Below, piece by piece: positions 25,119 through 33,821 of a stretch of 64,000 nt of DNA. The stretch comes from JBHJGM01 sp050331815. GTDB lineage: Bacteria > Verrucomicrobiota > Verrucomicrobiia > Opitutales > JBHJGM01. Each line of letters opens with the position of its first letter. Position 1 is the first letter of the stretch. The DNA is taken from positions 1 through 64,000 of the forward strand of contig JBHJGM010000002.1 in assembly GCA_050331815.1 (NCBI GenBank), read 5' to 3'. Under the pieces are notes generated by a model that saw only the letters and a program-made list of their open reading frames with translations, made no database searches and was not told the origin of the DNA. The position numbers and the translations under genes are program-made.

Positions 25119-25361
25119 ATGGAAGCCACCCTACTCTTGTCCCAACTCAAGCCCGGTCAGCTGGCGACCGTGGCCTCCCTCGAATCAAAAGATCCTGCCT
25201 CCTTGCGCCTGCGCGAGATGGGCCTGTTGCCTGGTACGCGGATTGAACTGCTGCGCTTTGCCCCGCTGGGCGACCCGCTGGAGGTGCGTGTGCGCGGCTT
25301 TTGCCTGTCGTTGCGCCGCAAGGACGCCTCGCAGGTAACGGTCAATCCTTTGGAGGCCTGA
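25119..25361 (+). CDS. feoA: Ferrous iron transport accessory protein FeoA
   Basis: 80-residue SH3-like protein with LKPGQLATVASLE at the N-terminus, the LRLREMGLLPGTRIEL core and a terminal beta strand. FeoA supports the FeoB iron pump in the cytoplasm. It is the first gene of feoA-feoB-Cys-rich protein, 37 bp ahead of feoB. The upstream 100 bp contain an imperfect inverted repeat (TTGAAA...TCTCAA, 25070-25086) that might be a metalloregulator site, but this is weak. Confidence 0.93.
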   Translation: MEATLLLSQLKPGQLATVASLESKDPASLRLREMGLLPGTRIELLRFAPLGDPLEVRVRGFCLSLRRKDASQVTVNPLEA

Positions 25362-25398
25362 ACACGCGCTCGGGTCCGTTCCACAAGTTTCAGCACGC

Positions 25399-27570
25399 AT
25401 GTCCGTCACCGAGCCGACCACGCAGGAGGCCGCGAAACCCGCCGCCGCCGCCCGGAGCAGGGTCCGCACCTTCGCCGTGGTGGGCAATCCCAACAGCGGC
25501 AAGACCACCCTGTTTAACAAGCTCACCGGACTGCGCCAAAAGGTGGGCAACTATCCGGGGGTCACCGTAGAGCGCAAGGAGGGCTTTCTCACGTCGCAGC
25601 ACGGCCAGCCGATTCGGCTGATCGACCTGCCCGGAGCCTACAGCCTATCCGCGCGTTCGCTGGATGAGGCCGTCATGCAGGATGTCCTGATGGGTCGGCG
25701 CAAGGATACGCCGCTGCTGGACGGGATCGTCTGCGTGCTCGACGCCAGCAACCTCGAGCGGCACCTCTACCTCGCCACGCAGGTGCTCGAGCTGGGCCTG
25801 CCGGTCGTGCTCGTGCTCAACATGATGGACATTGCCAAGGCCGACGACGTTGCCATCGACACCAAAGGCCTGGCCCGCGAACTGGGCACCACGATTATCA
25901 GCACCGAAGCGGTCAACGGCGTCGGCCTCACCGAGTTGCGGCTTGAGTTGAGCCGCGGTTCGCTGCCGATTGCCGATCAACGGATTGCTCTCAACGGACT
26001 CTACGGAGAGGCCCTGGGCACGATTGCCAAACAGTTGCGTGACGAAGGCACTTACACGCAGCCTCAGTCCCGAGCCGAGGCCTACCTCCACCTGACCGAG
26101 GGGCTCTGCTCCGGACCCTGCCCTGGCACACGTGAAGCACCCTGCGCGGCGCGCGAGCTCGGAGCACACTGGACGCGCCGCCTCGACGAGGAGATGCCCG
26201 GTTGGCGCGAGCAAACGGTAGTCGCCCGCTACGATCGCATCAGCAAACTGCTGGAAACGCACGTCCGCACGCGCGAACCGGCCGGCCCCTCCTTTACCGA
26301 GCGCGTCGACCGCGTCCTGCTACATCCCATCATTGGCTTCGGGGTGCTGCTGACCATCCTGGCGACGGTCTTCTGGACGATTTTCAGTTTTGCAGCCACG
26401 CCGATGGACTGGATCGACGCGGCCTTTGGTTGGGCTGGCGCGCAGCTGGGCTCCGTTCTGCCGGAGGGACCGTTGCAGGGTCTGCTGGTCGATGGAATTG
26501 TCGCGGGCGTGGGTGGCGTGGTGATCTTTCTGCCGCAAATCCTGCTGCTGTTTTTCTTTTTGGGGGTGCTCGAAGGCAGTGGCTACATGTCCCGCGCGGC
26601 TTTCCTTCTGGACCGGTTGATGGGCCGGGTGGGTTTGAGCGGGCGTGCCTTTTTGCCACTCTTGAGTTCATACGCCTGCGCGATCCCTGGCATCATGGCC
26701 ACCCGTACCATCGCCTCTTCGCGCGAGCGCATGGCCACGATTTTGGTAGCCCCGTTCATGAGTTGCACGGCCCGCCTGCCGGTCTACTTCGTGATGATCC
26801 CGGTGCTGATCGGGACTTCGGCGGGTGCCTGGGCCCAGGCCGGCGTTCTGTTGGCAGCTTATTTTATCGGAACCTTCGGCGCGTTCGCCATGGCGCTTGT
26901 TTTTCGGCGCACGCTGCTTAAGGGCGGTCAGGAAAGCCCCCTGATGGAGCTGCCTCCGTACCGCTTGCCTTCGCTGCGGACGGTGCTGATGGAAACTGTC
27001 GACCGCGGCTGGGTCTTTCTGCGCAAGGCCGGCACAATCATCCTGGGGCTGTCCATTTTGATCTGGGCCGCCAGCACCTATCCGCAGCCTCCGGAACCTG
27101 CGGAAGGTGCGCCCGTATGGACCGCACAACAGGCCACCGAGCACAGCTTTGCCGGGCGTCTGGGCAAAACGATTGAGCCTGTCATCGCGCCGCTTGGGTA
27201 CGACTGGCAGATCGGCATCGGTGTGCTGGCCTCCTTCGCCGCGCGCGAGGTGTTCGTCAGCACCTTGGCGATCACCTACGGCCTGGATGAGGAAGCCGCC
27301 GAGGCTGACGAAACCGGCCACGTTCCGTTGATCGACACCCTGCGCTTGCAGACCCGCGCCGATGGCTCGCCCGTGTACACCCCGCTAACCAGCCTGAGTA
27401 TTCTGGTCTTTTTCATCTTTGCCCTGCAGTGCATGGCCACCGTGGCCATCGTAAAGCGCGAGACCAACTCCTGGAAGTGGCCGCTGTTTCAGCTGGGCTA
27501 CATGAGCGCCTTTGCTTACCTGGCCGCGCTGCTGGTCTACCAAGGCGGACGAATGCTTGGCTTCAGCTGA
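25399..27570 (+). CDS. feoB: Ferrous iron transporter FeoB
   Basis: 723-residue inner-membrane Fe(II) uptake protein. The N-terminal G domain shows GNPNSGKT (29-36), the switch region VGNYPGVTVE, DLPG (76-79) and NMMD (141-144). A helical GDI-like domain follows, then the membrane part with gate motifs SSYACAIPGIMATR and PFMSCTARLPVY and a second gate with ASFAAREVF. All core elements are intact. The Cys-containing SGPCPGTREAPC in the soluble linker (about residue 236) is unusual and might bind metal. A gene for a small Cys-rich partner follows after 20 bp. Confidence 0.97.
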   Translation: MSVTEPTTQEAAKPAAAARSRVRTFAVVGNPNSGKTTLFNKLTGLRQKVGNYPGVTVERKEGFLTSQHGQPIRLIDLPGAYSLSARSLDEAVMQDVLMGRRKDTPLLDGIVCVLDASNLERHLYLATQVLELGLPVVLVLNMMDIAKADDVAIDTKGLARELGTTIISTEAVNGVGLTELRLELSRGSLPIADQRIALNGLYGEALGTIAKQLRDEGTYTQPQSRAEAYLHLTEGLCSGPCPGTREAPCAARELGAHWTRRLDEEMPGWREQTVVARYDRISKLLETHVRTREPAGPSFTERVDRVLLHPIIGFGVLLTILATVFWTIFSFAATPMDWIDAAFGWAGAQLGSVLPEGPLQGLLVDGIVAGVGGVVIFLPQILLLFFFLGVLEGSGYMSRAAFLLDRLMGRVGLSGRAFLPLLSSYACAIPGIMATRTIASSRERMATILVAPFMSCTARLPVYFVMIPVLIGTSAGAWAQAGVLLAAYFIGTFGAFAMALVFRRTLLKGGQESPLMELPPYRLPSLRTVLMETVDRGWVFLRKAGTIILGLSILIWAASTYPQPPEPAEGAPVWTAQQATEHSFAGRLGKTIEPVIAPLGYDWQIGIGVLASFAAREVFVSTLAITYGLDEEAAEADETGHVPLIDTLRLQTRADGSPVYTPLTSLSILVFFIFALQCMATVAIVKRETNSWKWPLFQLGYMSAFAYLAALLVYQGGRMLGFS

Positions 27571-27590
27571 TTCTGGCGTAGTCTCTTGCC

Positions 27591-27788
27591 ATGTCTGAGC
27601 AGTTGCAGCACGTCATTGTGTACGGGATCGTTGCGTTGACGGTGGGCTGGTTCGCCTGGCGCTTGTGGGGAGCCAGCCGCACCAGGCAAAAAGGCGGCTG
27701 TGGTGGCGACTGCGGCTGCAAAACCGCCAAGCAGGCACCTGTCGACCCGGATGCGCGCGTCGAAAGCTGGCAAAAGCAACTGCGCTGA
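27591..27788 (+). CDS. FeoB-associated Cys-rich membrane protein
   Basis: 65-residue protein with one N-terminal membrane helix (about 8-26) and a short cytoplasmic Cys cluster, GGCGGDCGCKT. Small proteins of this design sit after feoB in many genomes. They are thought to help FeoB, but the mechanism is not settled. The position 20 bp after feoB supports the call. Confidence 0.82.
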   Translation: MSEQLQHVIVYGIVALTVGWFAWRLWGASRTRQKGGCGGDCGCKTAKQAPVDPDARVESWQKQLR

Positions 27789-27865
27789 GGCCTGCCCGTT
27801 GCTGGCCAGAAATGACAAAATGCCCTCGGGCCTTTACCCGATTTGTAGTTCGGGTATTTTTGCAA

Positions 27866-28804
27866 ATGAAATGCTCCCATCGAATTTTCACGGCCCTGGG
27901 CGTCTCCCTCTTCGCCGGGGTCCTGCTCTTTGAGCTCACCGGGTGCAGCCGCGCGCAATCCGCCGACGGCACGCTCACGATTTCCGGCCCAGAAGATACC
28001 CAGGCCTTTGAACAGTACTGGTTTCATCAGGGAGCGGAGATCAGCCGCTTCCGCCTGGTCCAGTCGCGTTACGGTGATGCGCACGACGGCGACCTGACCC
28101 TGGTCTATGTGACTGAGCCCTTCAATCCGCGGGCCCAGGTTAAAGCCGACGATCCCAACGCCCAAAACCCAACGCCGATACCCGTGCTCAAGCTCAATCT
28201 GATGCGCGCCTTCAACACGGGCCTCTATCGCTACAACGTGATGAAGTCTATTTTTGCGCCGACGGACCTGGAAGCGCACCCGCTGCCGCTGAAAGTGACG
28301 CACTCCGTTCAGGATTGGTGCGGTCAGACCTTTTCGCAGATGAACCGCACCGACGAAGGCTACCGCCTGCGCACGTTTTCCTACTTTGAAACGGAGGGCG
28401 ATGCCGACGTCACGCTGGAGGATGTGGTGCCCGAGGATGCCATCTGGACGCTCATCCGCCTCGATCCGCAGCAGCTGCCCTCCGGCAATTTCAAAATGGC
28501 CCGTGGGCTGTTCAATTCACGCGTGGCCCACCGGGACGTGACGCCGCTTGCGGCCAACGGTGCGCTCACGCCGATGGGCGACGACCTGCTGACTTACACG
28601 GTGCGTATTCCGGACGAGCAACGCACCTTGACCTGGAGGTTTGAGTCCGCTTTTCCCTGGCGCATCGAATACTTTTCCGACGACCGCGCGGGGCACCCCA
28701 AAACCGAAGCCTTCCGCGAGGAAACCATTTTCTCGTGGTACTGGACGGAAAACCGTCCTTCCGACGCCTCTAAGCGCAGGGACACTCTGGGTTACACATA
28801 TTGA
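27866..28804 (+). CDS. Hypothetical lipoprotein
   Basis: 312-residue predicted lipoprotein. The lipobox LTGC lies at the end of a clear signal peptide (GVSLFAGVLLFELTGC). The mature part contains EQYWFHQGAEISRFRLVQ, suggesting a septum-site or carbohydrate-type surface protein seen in Bacteroidetes and Verrucomicrobia, but I cannot name the family. ATG 27866 is fixed by the signal peptide, and TATTTT lies 5 nt before it (possible leaderless start). It follows the feo operon after 77 bp and is probably transcribed on its own. Confidence 0.7.
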   Translation: MKCSHRIFTALGVSLFAGVLLFELTGCSRAQSADGTLTISGPEDTQAFEQYWFHQGAEISRFRLVQSRYGDAHDGDLTLVYVTEPFNPRAQVKADDPNAQNPTPIPVLKLNLMRAFNTGLYRYNVMKSIFAPTDLEAHPLPLKVTHSVQDWCGQTFSQMNRTDEGYRLRTFSYFETEGDADVTLEDVVPEDAIWTLIRLDPQQLPSGNFKMARGLFNSRVAHRDVTPLAANGALTPMGDDLLTYTVRIPDEQRTLTWRFESAFPWRIEYFSDDRAGHPKTEAFREETIFSWYWTENRPSDASKRRDTLGYTY

Positions 28805-28903
28805 GTTCTCAGAACTTGGAAATTAGCTTCAGCCGAGTACAGAAGTTGGACTTTAGAGGCTGGTAGACTGACAGCTGAGGCGCCTGACGGGGCGCGTTTT
28901 CAG

Positions 28904-29500
28904 GTGGCCCTGAACCTGCCGCCGCCTAAGCTGGGCCGCATCGTGTCTGCCCATCCTCTAACCTTTGACGCTCATGCCTTCTTGGCATCCGAGGGCTTTT
29001 GTGCCGAGACGCAAAACCTCACGTGCGGGGTGCAGGCCTGGCGGGCCCCGGTCGACAAGTTGTGGGCGCTGGAAAACTGCGTGATCCGCTCACGCGCAGC
29101 GGTCCACGCAACCGGGGGTGTCTTGCTGGCGTACATGGAGGCAGCTGCGGCGGACGCGAACGCACTCTGGCTTTTTGAAAACGTGCAGGCCGTCGACCTC
29201 TTTCCCGCGTTGTGCGAAGTCGGTTTTCTGGCAGGGGCGAGCACCGGGGTGGTTGAACAAACCGCGCGGTTTTACAGCCAGTTGTGCGGGACGTTGCCCA
29301 GCCTCAGCCCTACGCGGCTTGCGCCAACTTTCGTCAATTTGCGCTGCCTGGATGGACAGGTGCCCAAGGCGCTGGCCTTGGAGGCGCTGCAATTCAGCCG
29401 AGCGGTACATGGCTACCAGCTGGATCTGAACGCCTTCGACACCGAGGAACAGGAAGCCCATTACTGGTCGACCAAGGGCTCACTCATTCTGGGTGCCTGA
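28904..29500 (+). CDS. Hypothetical protein
   Basis: 198 residues with no recognised domain and no signal peptide or membrane helix. Composition and codon use match neighbouring genes, and the frame is open to a clean stop 56 bp before pdxH. The start is taken as GTG 28904; no ATG occurs in the first 77 codons of this frame, so the start is uncertain. It may form an operon with pdxH. Confidence 0.55.
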   Translation: MALNLPPPKLGRIVSAHPLTFDAHAFLASEGFCAETQNLTCGVQAWRAPVDKLWALENCVIRSRAAVHATGGVLLAYMEAAAADANALWLFENVQAVDLFPALCEVGFLAGASTGVVEQTARFYSQLCGTLPSLSPTRLAPTFVNLRCLDGQVPKALALEALQFSRAVHGYQLDLNAFDTEEQEAHYWSTKGSLILGA

Positions 29501-29556
29501 TAAGCGGTTGCGCTGGCCGGGCTTGATTGCCTGCGCAGCCTGCGCAACGTTTGAGC

Positions 29557-30234
29557 ATGGCCGTCAACACCGACAACGCCCCGGAGCCTGCCGCGCAGCT
29601 GGAAAATCTACGCCGCGACTACACGCAAGGCGGGCTTGCCCGCAAGGATCTCGAGGCAGACCCCTTTGCGCAGTTCAAGCGATGGTTTGCGCAGGCCCAG
29701 AAGGCTGGCCTGATCGAGCCTAACGCCATGACGCTCTGTACTGCCGACGCCGCCGGATGTCCCAACGCCCGCACGGTGCTGCTCAAGGACCTCGACGAGG
29801 GCTTTGTCTTTTATACGAACTACAACGGCACGAAGGCGCGCGAAATCGGCGAGAATCCGGAGGTCGCGCTGCTGTTCCCGTGGCTGGCGCTGGAGCGACA
29901 GGTGAAGGTGCTCGGGCGCGCGGAAAAGATCTCCACCGCCCAGTCGCTGGCCTATTTTTTGAAGCGCCCGCTGGCCAGCCGCCTGGGGGCCTGGGCCTCG
30001 CCGCAGAGCCAGGTTATCAAGACAAGGGCGCTGCTGGAGCAGAAATTCGAGGAGGCCAAGCGCAAGTTTTCCGATGGACAGATTCCCCTGCCGGACCACT
30101 GGGGCGGCTTCCGGGTGGTGCCGCGGTTGTTTGAGTTTTGGCAGGGCCGCACGAGTCGCCTGCATGACCGCTTTCAATACACGCTACACGCGGGCACGGA
30201 GCCCGGTTGGCGGATCGAGCGGCTCGGACCCTAG
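29557..30234 (+). CDS. pdxH: Pyridoxamine 5'-phosphate oxidase
   Basis: 225-residue FMN enzyme that oxidises pyridoxine or pyridoxamine phosphate to pyridoxal 5'-phosphate, the last step of vitamin B6 synthesis and salvage. Hallmarks are LRRDYTQGGL at the N-terminus, NARTVLLKDLDEGFVFYTNY (FMN site), ASPQSQVI and the C-terminal FEFWQGRTSRLHDRF. The length is typical. Its TAG stop is shared with the convergent HAD-membrane gene in the tetranucleotide CTAG (30231-30234). Confidence 0.95.
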   Translation: MAVNTDNAPEPAAQLENLRRDYTQGGLARKDLEADPFAQFKRWFAQAQKAGLIEPNAMTLCTADAAGCPNARTVLLKDLDEGFVFYTNYNGTKAREIGENPEVALLFPWLALERQVKVLGRAEKISTAQSLAYFLKRPLASRLGAWASPQSQVIKTRALLEQKFEEAKRKFSDGQIPLPDHWGGFRVVPRLFEFWQGRTSRLHDRFQYTLHAGTEPGWRIERLGP

Positions 30235-31856
30235 CTTTCCTTCTTCTTGAGCGACCAGGTGTCGCGGGAGACGCGGCGGATGCCCCGCAGGGACTCCCAG
30301 AGGAAGGGCCGCGCGCGCAGGCCCAGCCAGGCGGTGATGACGAGCGCCTGCCAGGTCAGCACGGATTCCACGCCGGTGGGCAAAAACAGCGCCATCGCCG
30401 CGAAGGACAAGAGCAGGAAAAAGCGTATGCGCTGGAACCAGCTGGTGCCGGGATAGGTTTCGCGCCCGAAGCGGTAGATGAAGTACGTCACCCAGCGCGC
30501 GAGCCCGTGCACCGCAAAGACCAGGTAACCGAAGAAACTTAGCGGGGTGACCAGTGCGAAGCCGAAGTTTTTGGTGAACTGCATCGGCAGGTACAGCCAG
30601 GTGCGCGAAAACTTGTCGATGCGGTTGTAGACCCAAAAAATGCCCCAGACGAAAAACAGCAGCGCGCTCCACTGCAGCAGCTTGAGCCAGAGGGTGCTGG
30701 ACTCCAGAACGCCGCCGACCCTCACGGGCCAGTCCGGCAGGACGTCGTAGCCCCACGGGCCGCCCACCGTCGGCTTGGCGAGCTCGATCAGAAGCAGGGC
30801 GGGGATGGCCAGCAGAACACCCCAGAACCACGGCTCGACGAAGCTGATGCGGTCCCGGTTGTTCGTGTAGTTGTCGGAAAGATTGGGGTTCTTTTCCTTC
30901 TTTTCGGCCGTGTAGTCGTTCTCCATGTAACCGAGCTCGTAGATAATCCAGTATGAGAGCACCAACAGGAAGACGCCGGCCGCGTGGAGCAGGGGGAACT
31001 GCGCCAGCCAACTCAGGCAGAGCACCAGCAGCGGGAACTCGTCGGCCAGGATGACCGAGCGGATGTGGCCCCAGTTGCCGTATTTAGCCTTTACGGAGTA
31101 GAGGAAGGGCACGTAGTGCGAAAAGATGGGGGCGCTGGAGGGCGGATCCCATTGCAGCAGGCAGGTGTGGCCGACCTCGGCGGCCAGGTCGAGGTCATCC
31201 GGAGAGTCGGTGATGAGCAGCGCCTGCTTCAGGGCTTCGTCGCCGACCAATTCGCGCAGCCGCACAGGCTTGCCGCGCAAACGGTCGTGGCGGTAATGGC
31301 GCAAGCGGCAGGAATCCAGCTCGTAGGGTGGCAGGTCCATCTCGCGGAGGATGGGCCGCAGCAAGGCCCGCCAGCCATAGGAGGTGATGACCAGCCGGCA
31401 ATCCGGACGCTGGCGCAAGGCCTCGATGAGGGGCCGATTGCCCCATTCGTCGGCGATCTGCTTGGCCTTGCGCTTCCACAGCTGGAGCGTCCAGGGAAAG
31501 CAAAAGCACACCGCGAGCATGCGCACCCAGTCGCGCATGAGCTGCCAGCGGTCGCCCGGGGTCGGGATGATGCGCCAGGGCTTGAGCTTCTCCAGGATGC
31601 CAAAGAAAATCGCTGAGAACAGATAGGGACGGGCGGCGCGGACATAGGTCTGCGTGGAATTGGTCAGCATCAGGGTTTCGTCGAAATCGATCAGCAGGAC
31701 CGTCCCCGGCGGAGCTTCGCGAATGCGGCGAAGGGCATCACCGCGTGAGGACTGAAAAGGTGCCGCCGAGCCGATCGTGTTCTTGCGCACAGCTGCCGGC
31801 ACCGATGGGGCAGGCTGGCCGGACTCTGAAACAGACGGCGTCGGAGATTTGGACAT
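30231..31856 (-). CDS. HAD-type phosphatase fused to a UbiA-like membrane region
   Basis: 541-residue fusion. Residues about 50-240 form a HAD domain: LLIDFDETLM gives the DxD nucleophile pair, LVITSYG the second motif, and LLITDSPDDLDLA the acidic metal motif. The C-terminal half has about seven hydrophobic segments. After the second comes YELGYMENDYTAEKKEKNPN, placed like the NDxxDxxxD prenyl diphosphate motif of UbiA but with most aspartates replaced. HAD-UbiA fusions are known in several phyla, where polyprenyl-linked lipid modification is suspected. Degeneration of the motif makes prenyltransfer doubtful. ATG 31856; it overlaps pdxH by 4 bp at the stops. Confidence 0.65.
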   Translation of the reverse strand: MSKSPTPSVSESGQPAPSVPAAVRKNTIGSAAPFQSSRGDALRRIREAPPGTVLLIDFDETLMLTNSTQTYVRAARPYLFSAIFFGILEKLKPWRIIPTPGDRWQLMRDWVRMLAVCFCFPWTLQLWKRKAKQIADEWGNRPLIEALRQRPDCRLVITSYGWRALLRPILREMDLPPYELDSCRLRHYRHDRLRGKPVRLRELVGDEALKQALLITDSPDDLDLAAEVGHTCLLQWDPPSSAPIFSHYVPFLYSVKAKYGNWGHIRSVILADEFPLLVLCLSWLAQFPLLHAAGVFLLVLSYWIIYELGYMENDYTAEKKEKNPNLSDNYTNNRDRISFVEPWFWGVLLAIPALLLIELAKPTVGGPWGYDVLPDWPVRVGGVLESSTLWLKLLQWSALLFFVWGIFWVYNRIDKFSRTWLYLPMQFTKNFGFALVTPLSFFGYLVFAVHGLARWVTYFIYRFGRETYPGTSWFQRIRFFLLLSFAAMALFLPTGVESVLTWQALVITAWLGLRARPFLWESLRGIRRVSRDTWSLKKKES

Positions 31857-31926
31857 GCGTAACCTAAGTCTGACGCGTACAACGGAAACATAAAGCTTCC
31901 ATTAAGCGGGCACGTCGCTCTGGAGT

Positions 31927-31964
31927 AAAAAAAAGGCGGACAGCACCCCAAATTGCTGTCCGCC
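31927..31964 (-). terminator. Intrinsic terminator of small RNA copy B
   Basis: On the minus strand a perfect 11-bp stem (GGCGGACAGCA/TGCTGTCCGCC, loop of 8) is followed by eight T residues. It closes the copy B transcription unit 71 bp before the HAD-membrane gene start. Confidence 0.85.
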
Positions 31965-32049
31965 TATTCTACTTGATCGTGTATTATTCTACCCCATCTC
32001 CCATAGGAGAAATTCGTTTGGCAAGGTGACCTGATGAGAGGGAGGAATG
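31928..32049 (-). ncRNA. Predicted small RNA, copy B of a two-copy family
   Basis: On the minus strand, TTTCTCC (32006-32012) pairs with GGAGA inside GGAGATGGGGTA (32001-31990). After exactly 15 nt comes AAGTAGAA (31974-31967), then the terminator hairpin. The blocks, order and spacing are identical to copy A at 16644-16678, while the spacer and terminator stem sequences differ, which suggests conserved function rather than recent duplication. A possible promoter (TTGTCA 32083-32078, 16-nt spacer, TACGGT 32061-32056) predicts a transcript of about 120 nt, but its 5' end is less sure than copy A's. Alternatives are the 3' region of the upstream serine hydrolase mRNA or a leader of the HAD gene. 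Confidence 0.6.
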
Positions 32050-32061
32050 GCGAAGACCGTA

Positions 32062-32272
32062 GCACCCAAAACGAGACTGACAATGCTTTTTCGTTTGTTA
32101 TTCACATCTTCACAATTTTTTTACAAAATCATACATCTGCCGGGAAGTGCCTATTCGCAAACGAGTTAAATATGATTCGATATTGATATCGGAGTATACC
32201 TGTAAGCGATTTTGGGAATAACTCACGGAATGTAAAAAAGCATCAGACTTTTTTTACAAAACCCCAGCGCCG
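32062..32272. other. AT-rich intergenic stretch
   Basis: About 210 bp of low G+C sequence with T-runs near 32115-32122 and 32250-32256. No gene or clear hairpin is seen. It may hold the copy B promoter and the 3' end of the serine hydrolase mRNA. Confidence 0.4.
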
Positions 32273-33697
32273 TCAATTTGTGCCCACTCTACGGGCGCGC
32301 AAGCGCTCCTGTTGCGAAGCGATTACCAATTCGCGGGCCTTGCCGGACTCCGCGCCCTCAAACTGCAAGCGGGAATCGCCCTCGGAAAAAACGAAGGTGT
32401 CGCTGGCTTTGGCGTAAATGCGTTCGCGGGTGCCGTCGCTCATGCGCACGTAGAGGTGGCCGCCTTCGGGAATGACCTGCAACTCGCGTCCGGGCCGGAT
32501 GCGGTAGGTGCCGGCGAGCCGGGCCAACTGACGCCGGTCGACATTGACGAAGGGACCGAAGGCGGGCAGCTCAAACTGTGACGGGGCCAGCGCGTGAAAG
32601 CCGATGGCCTCGACCGGCCGGGCGGTGCCGGAGAGCACGACCACGCCTTTTTGCTGGATGGGGCTGAAGCCGATGAAGGCAGCGTGTCCGCCAGCCATAC
32701 CGCTCTGCCAGATGAGTACGTCCTTGCCGTCTTTGGTTGTGCTGATCTGCCAGCCGTAGCCGGCGAAGGTGGATTCGTTGGGCGTGGGCTCGCGGGGTTT
32801 CATCATGGCCGCGAAGACGCGCGCCAGCGGGGTTTTCTTCTGCAGCATGGCCGCTTCCAAAACCGTGAGCAGGTCATTGGCGTTGGAGACGCCGGTGCCG
32901 ATGCCCGGGAGCTGGGGGGTGCTGAAAGACGGTGCCGGGTCAACCCCGCGAAAGCCGGGTGCCAGGTCGCTCATTCGAGAAGGTGGCACGGCCACGAAAG
33001 TGTTTTTTAGCCCCAGCGGACCGACCACGCGCTGCTTGAAAAGGGTCTCGAACTTGGCCTGGTTGACCTCTTCAACGATGGTGCCCAGCAAGCCGTATCC
33101 AAGATCTGAATACTCAAAACGAAAGCCCTCCGGCGCGGTTGAGTGGGCGAAGTGGCGCATGGCGAAGGCGTCGGAGGACATGTACTCAAACAGGCGCGCG
33201 CGGTCCCAGGATTCGTAGCCGCGGTCAGGGCTGGAAAAGTCGAAATCGGGCGGGATGCGCGGGAAGCCAGCGATGTGGATGGCCACGGAGCCCACGGAGG
33301 GCGCCGGCTTGTCCTTGATTGTGCGCACCTGGATGCCCTCGGGCAGGTATTGGGTGACCGGGGCCTTCAGGTCCAGCGGGCTGGTCAGCGTGAGGATGGC
33401 GGTGAAGGGCTTACCGACCGACCCCAGGTGAAAGAGCGTTTCCGGGGTGGGTGCCTGGCCAGTGTTGGGCAACTGTCCGGCGGTTAAAAAGGAGCGTTGG
33501 CCTTTTTGGGTGACGGCGACCAGCAGGCTCTGGTGCATCTCGAGCTCGACGCGCTGATCGAGGGCGGCCTGCAGGTCGGTCTGGTCGGGATTGGCGCGGG
33601 CGGCCAGCGACCAGACCAGGGCAATGAGCAGGATGAGCAGCAGGCGGTGCCCCAGGATGGCCCAGGGGACGGAGTGACCGGAAGGTGGGTGGTGCAT
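32273..33697 (-). CDS. Exported serine hydrolase of the class C beta-lactamase/DD-peptidase family
   Basis: 474-residue protein with a signal peptide (about 10-35) and a penicillin-binding fold. The nucleophile motif is S-V-G-K (Ser93, Lys96), the second motif is Tyr196-Ser-Asp (YxN class), and a GGHAAF segment near the C-terminal half stands where KTG/HxG would be. A C-terminal beta domain (about 390-474) matches the lipocalin-like tail of many such proteins. Members include DD-carboxypeptidases, esterases and D-aminopeptidases; the actual substrate is open. ATG 33697 fits the signal peptide; the in-frame extension to 34120 is antisense to the methyltransferase gene and is rejected. Confidence 0.85.
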   Translation of the reverse strand: MHHPPSGHSVPWAILGHRLLLILLIALVWSLAARANPDQTDLQAALDQRVELEMHQSLLVAVTQKGQRSFLTAGQLPNTGQAPTPETLFHLGSVGKPFTAILTLTSPLDLKAPVTQYLPEGIQVRTIKDKPAPSVGSVAIHIAGFPRIPPDFDFSSPDRGYESWDRARLFEYMSSDAFAMRHFAHSTAPEGFRFEYSDLGYGLLGTIVEEVNQAKFETLFKQRVVGPLGLKNTFVAVPPSRMSDLAPGFRGVDPAPSFSTPQLPGIGTGVSNANDLLTVLEAAMLQKKTPLARVFAAMMKPREPTPNESTFAGYGWQISTTKDGKDVLIWQSGMAGGHAAFIGFSPIQQKGVVVLSGTARPVEAIGFHALAPSQFELPAFGPFVNVDRRQLARLAGTYRIRPGRELQVIPEGGHLYVRMSDGTRERIYAKASDTFVFSEGDSRLQFEGAESGKARELVIASQQERLRARRVGTN

Positions 33698-33821
33698 CGT
33701 TCGACTTTCCAAGTGTACGTGGGGCCCACTGGAAGCAGGCGGGCACGGATTGTGTGAGCCGTACCTGCGTGCGTGTATCGGTCGAAACGCCCGCTGCTTT
33801 CGCGGGTTTTTGGCAGATTTT

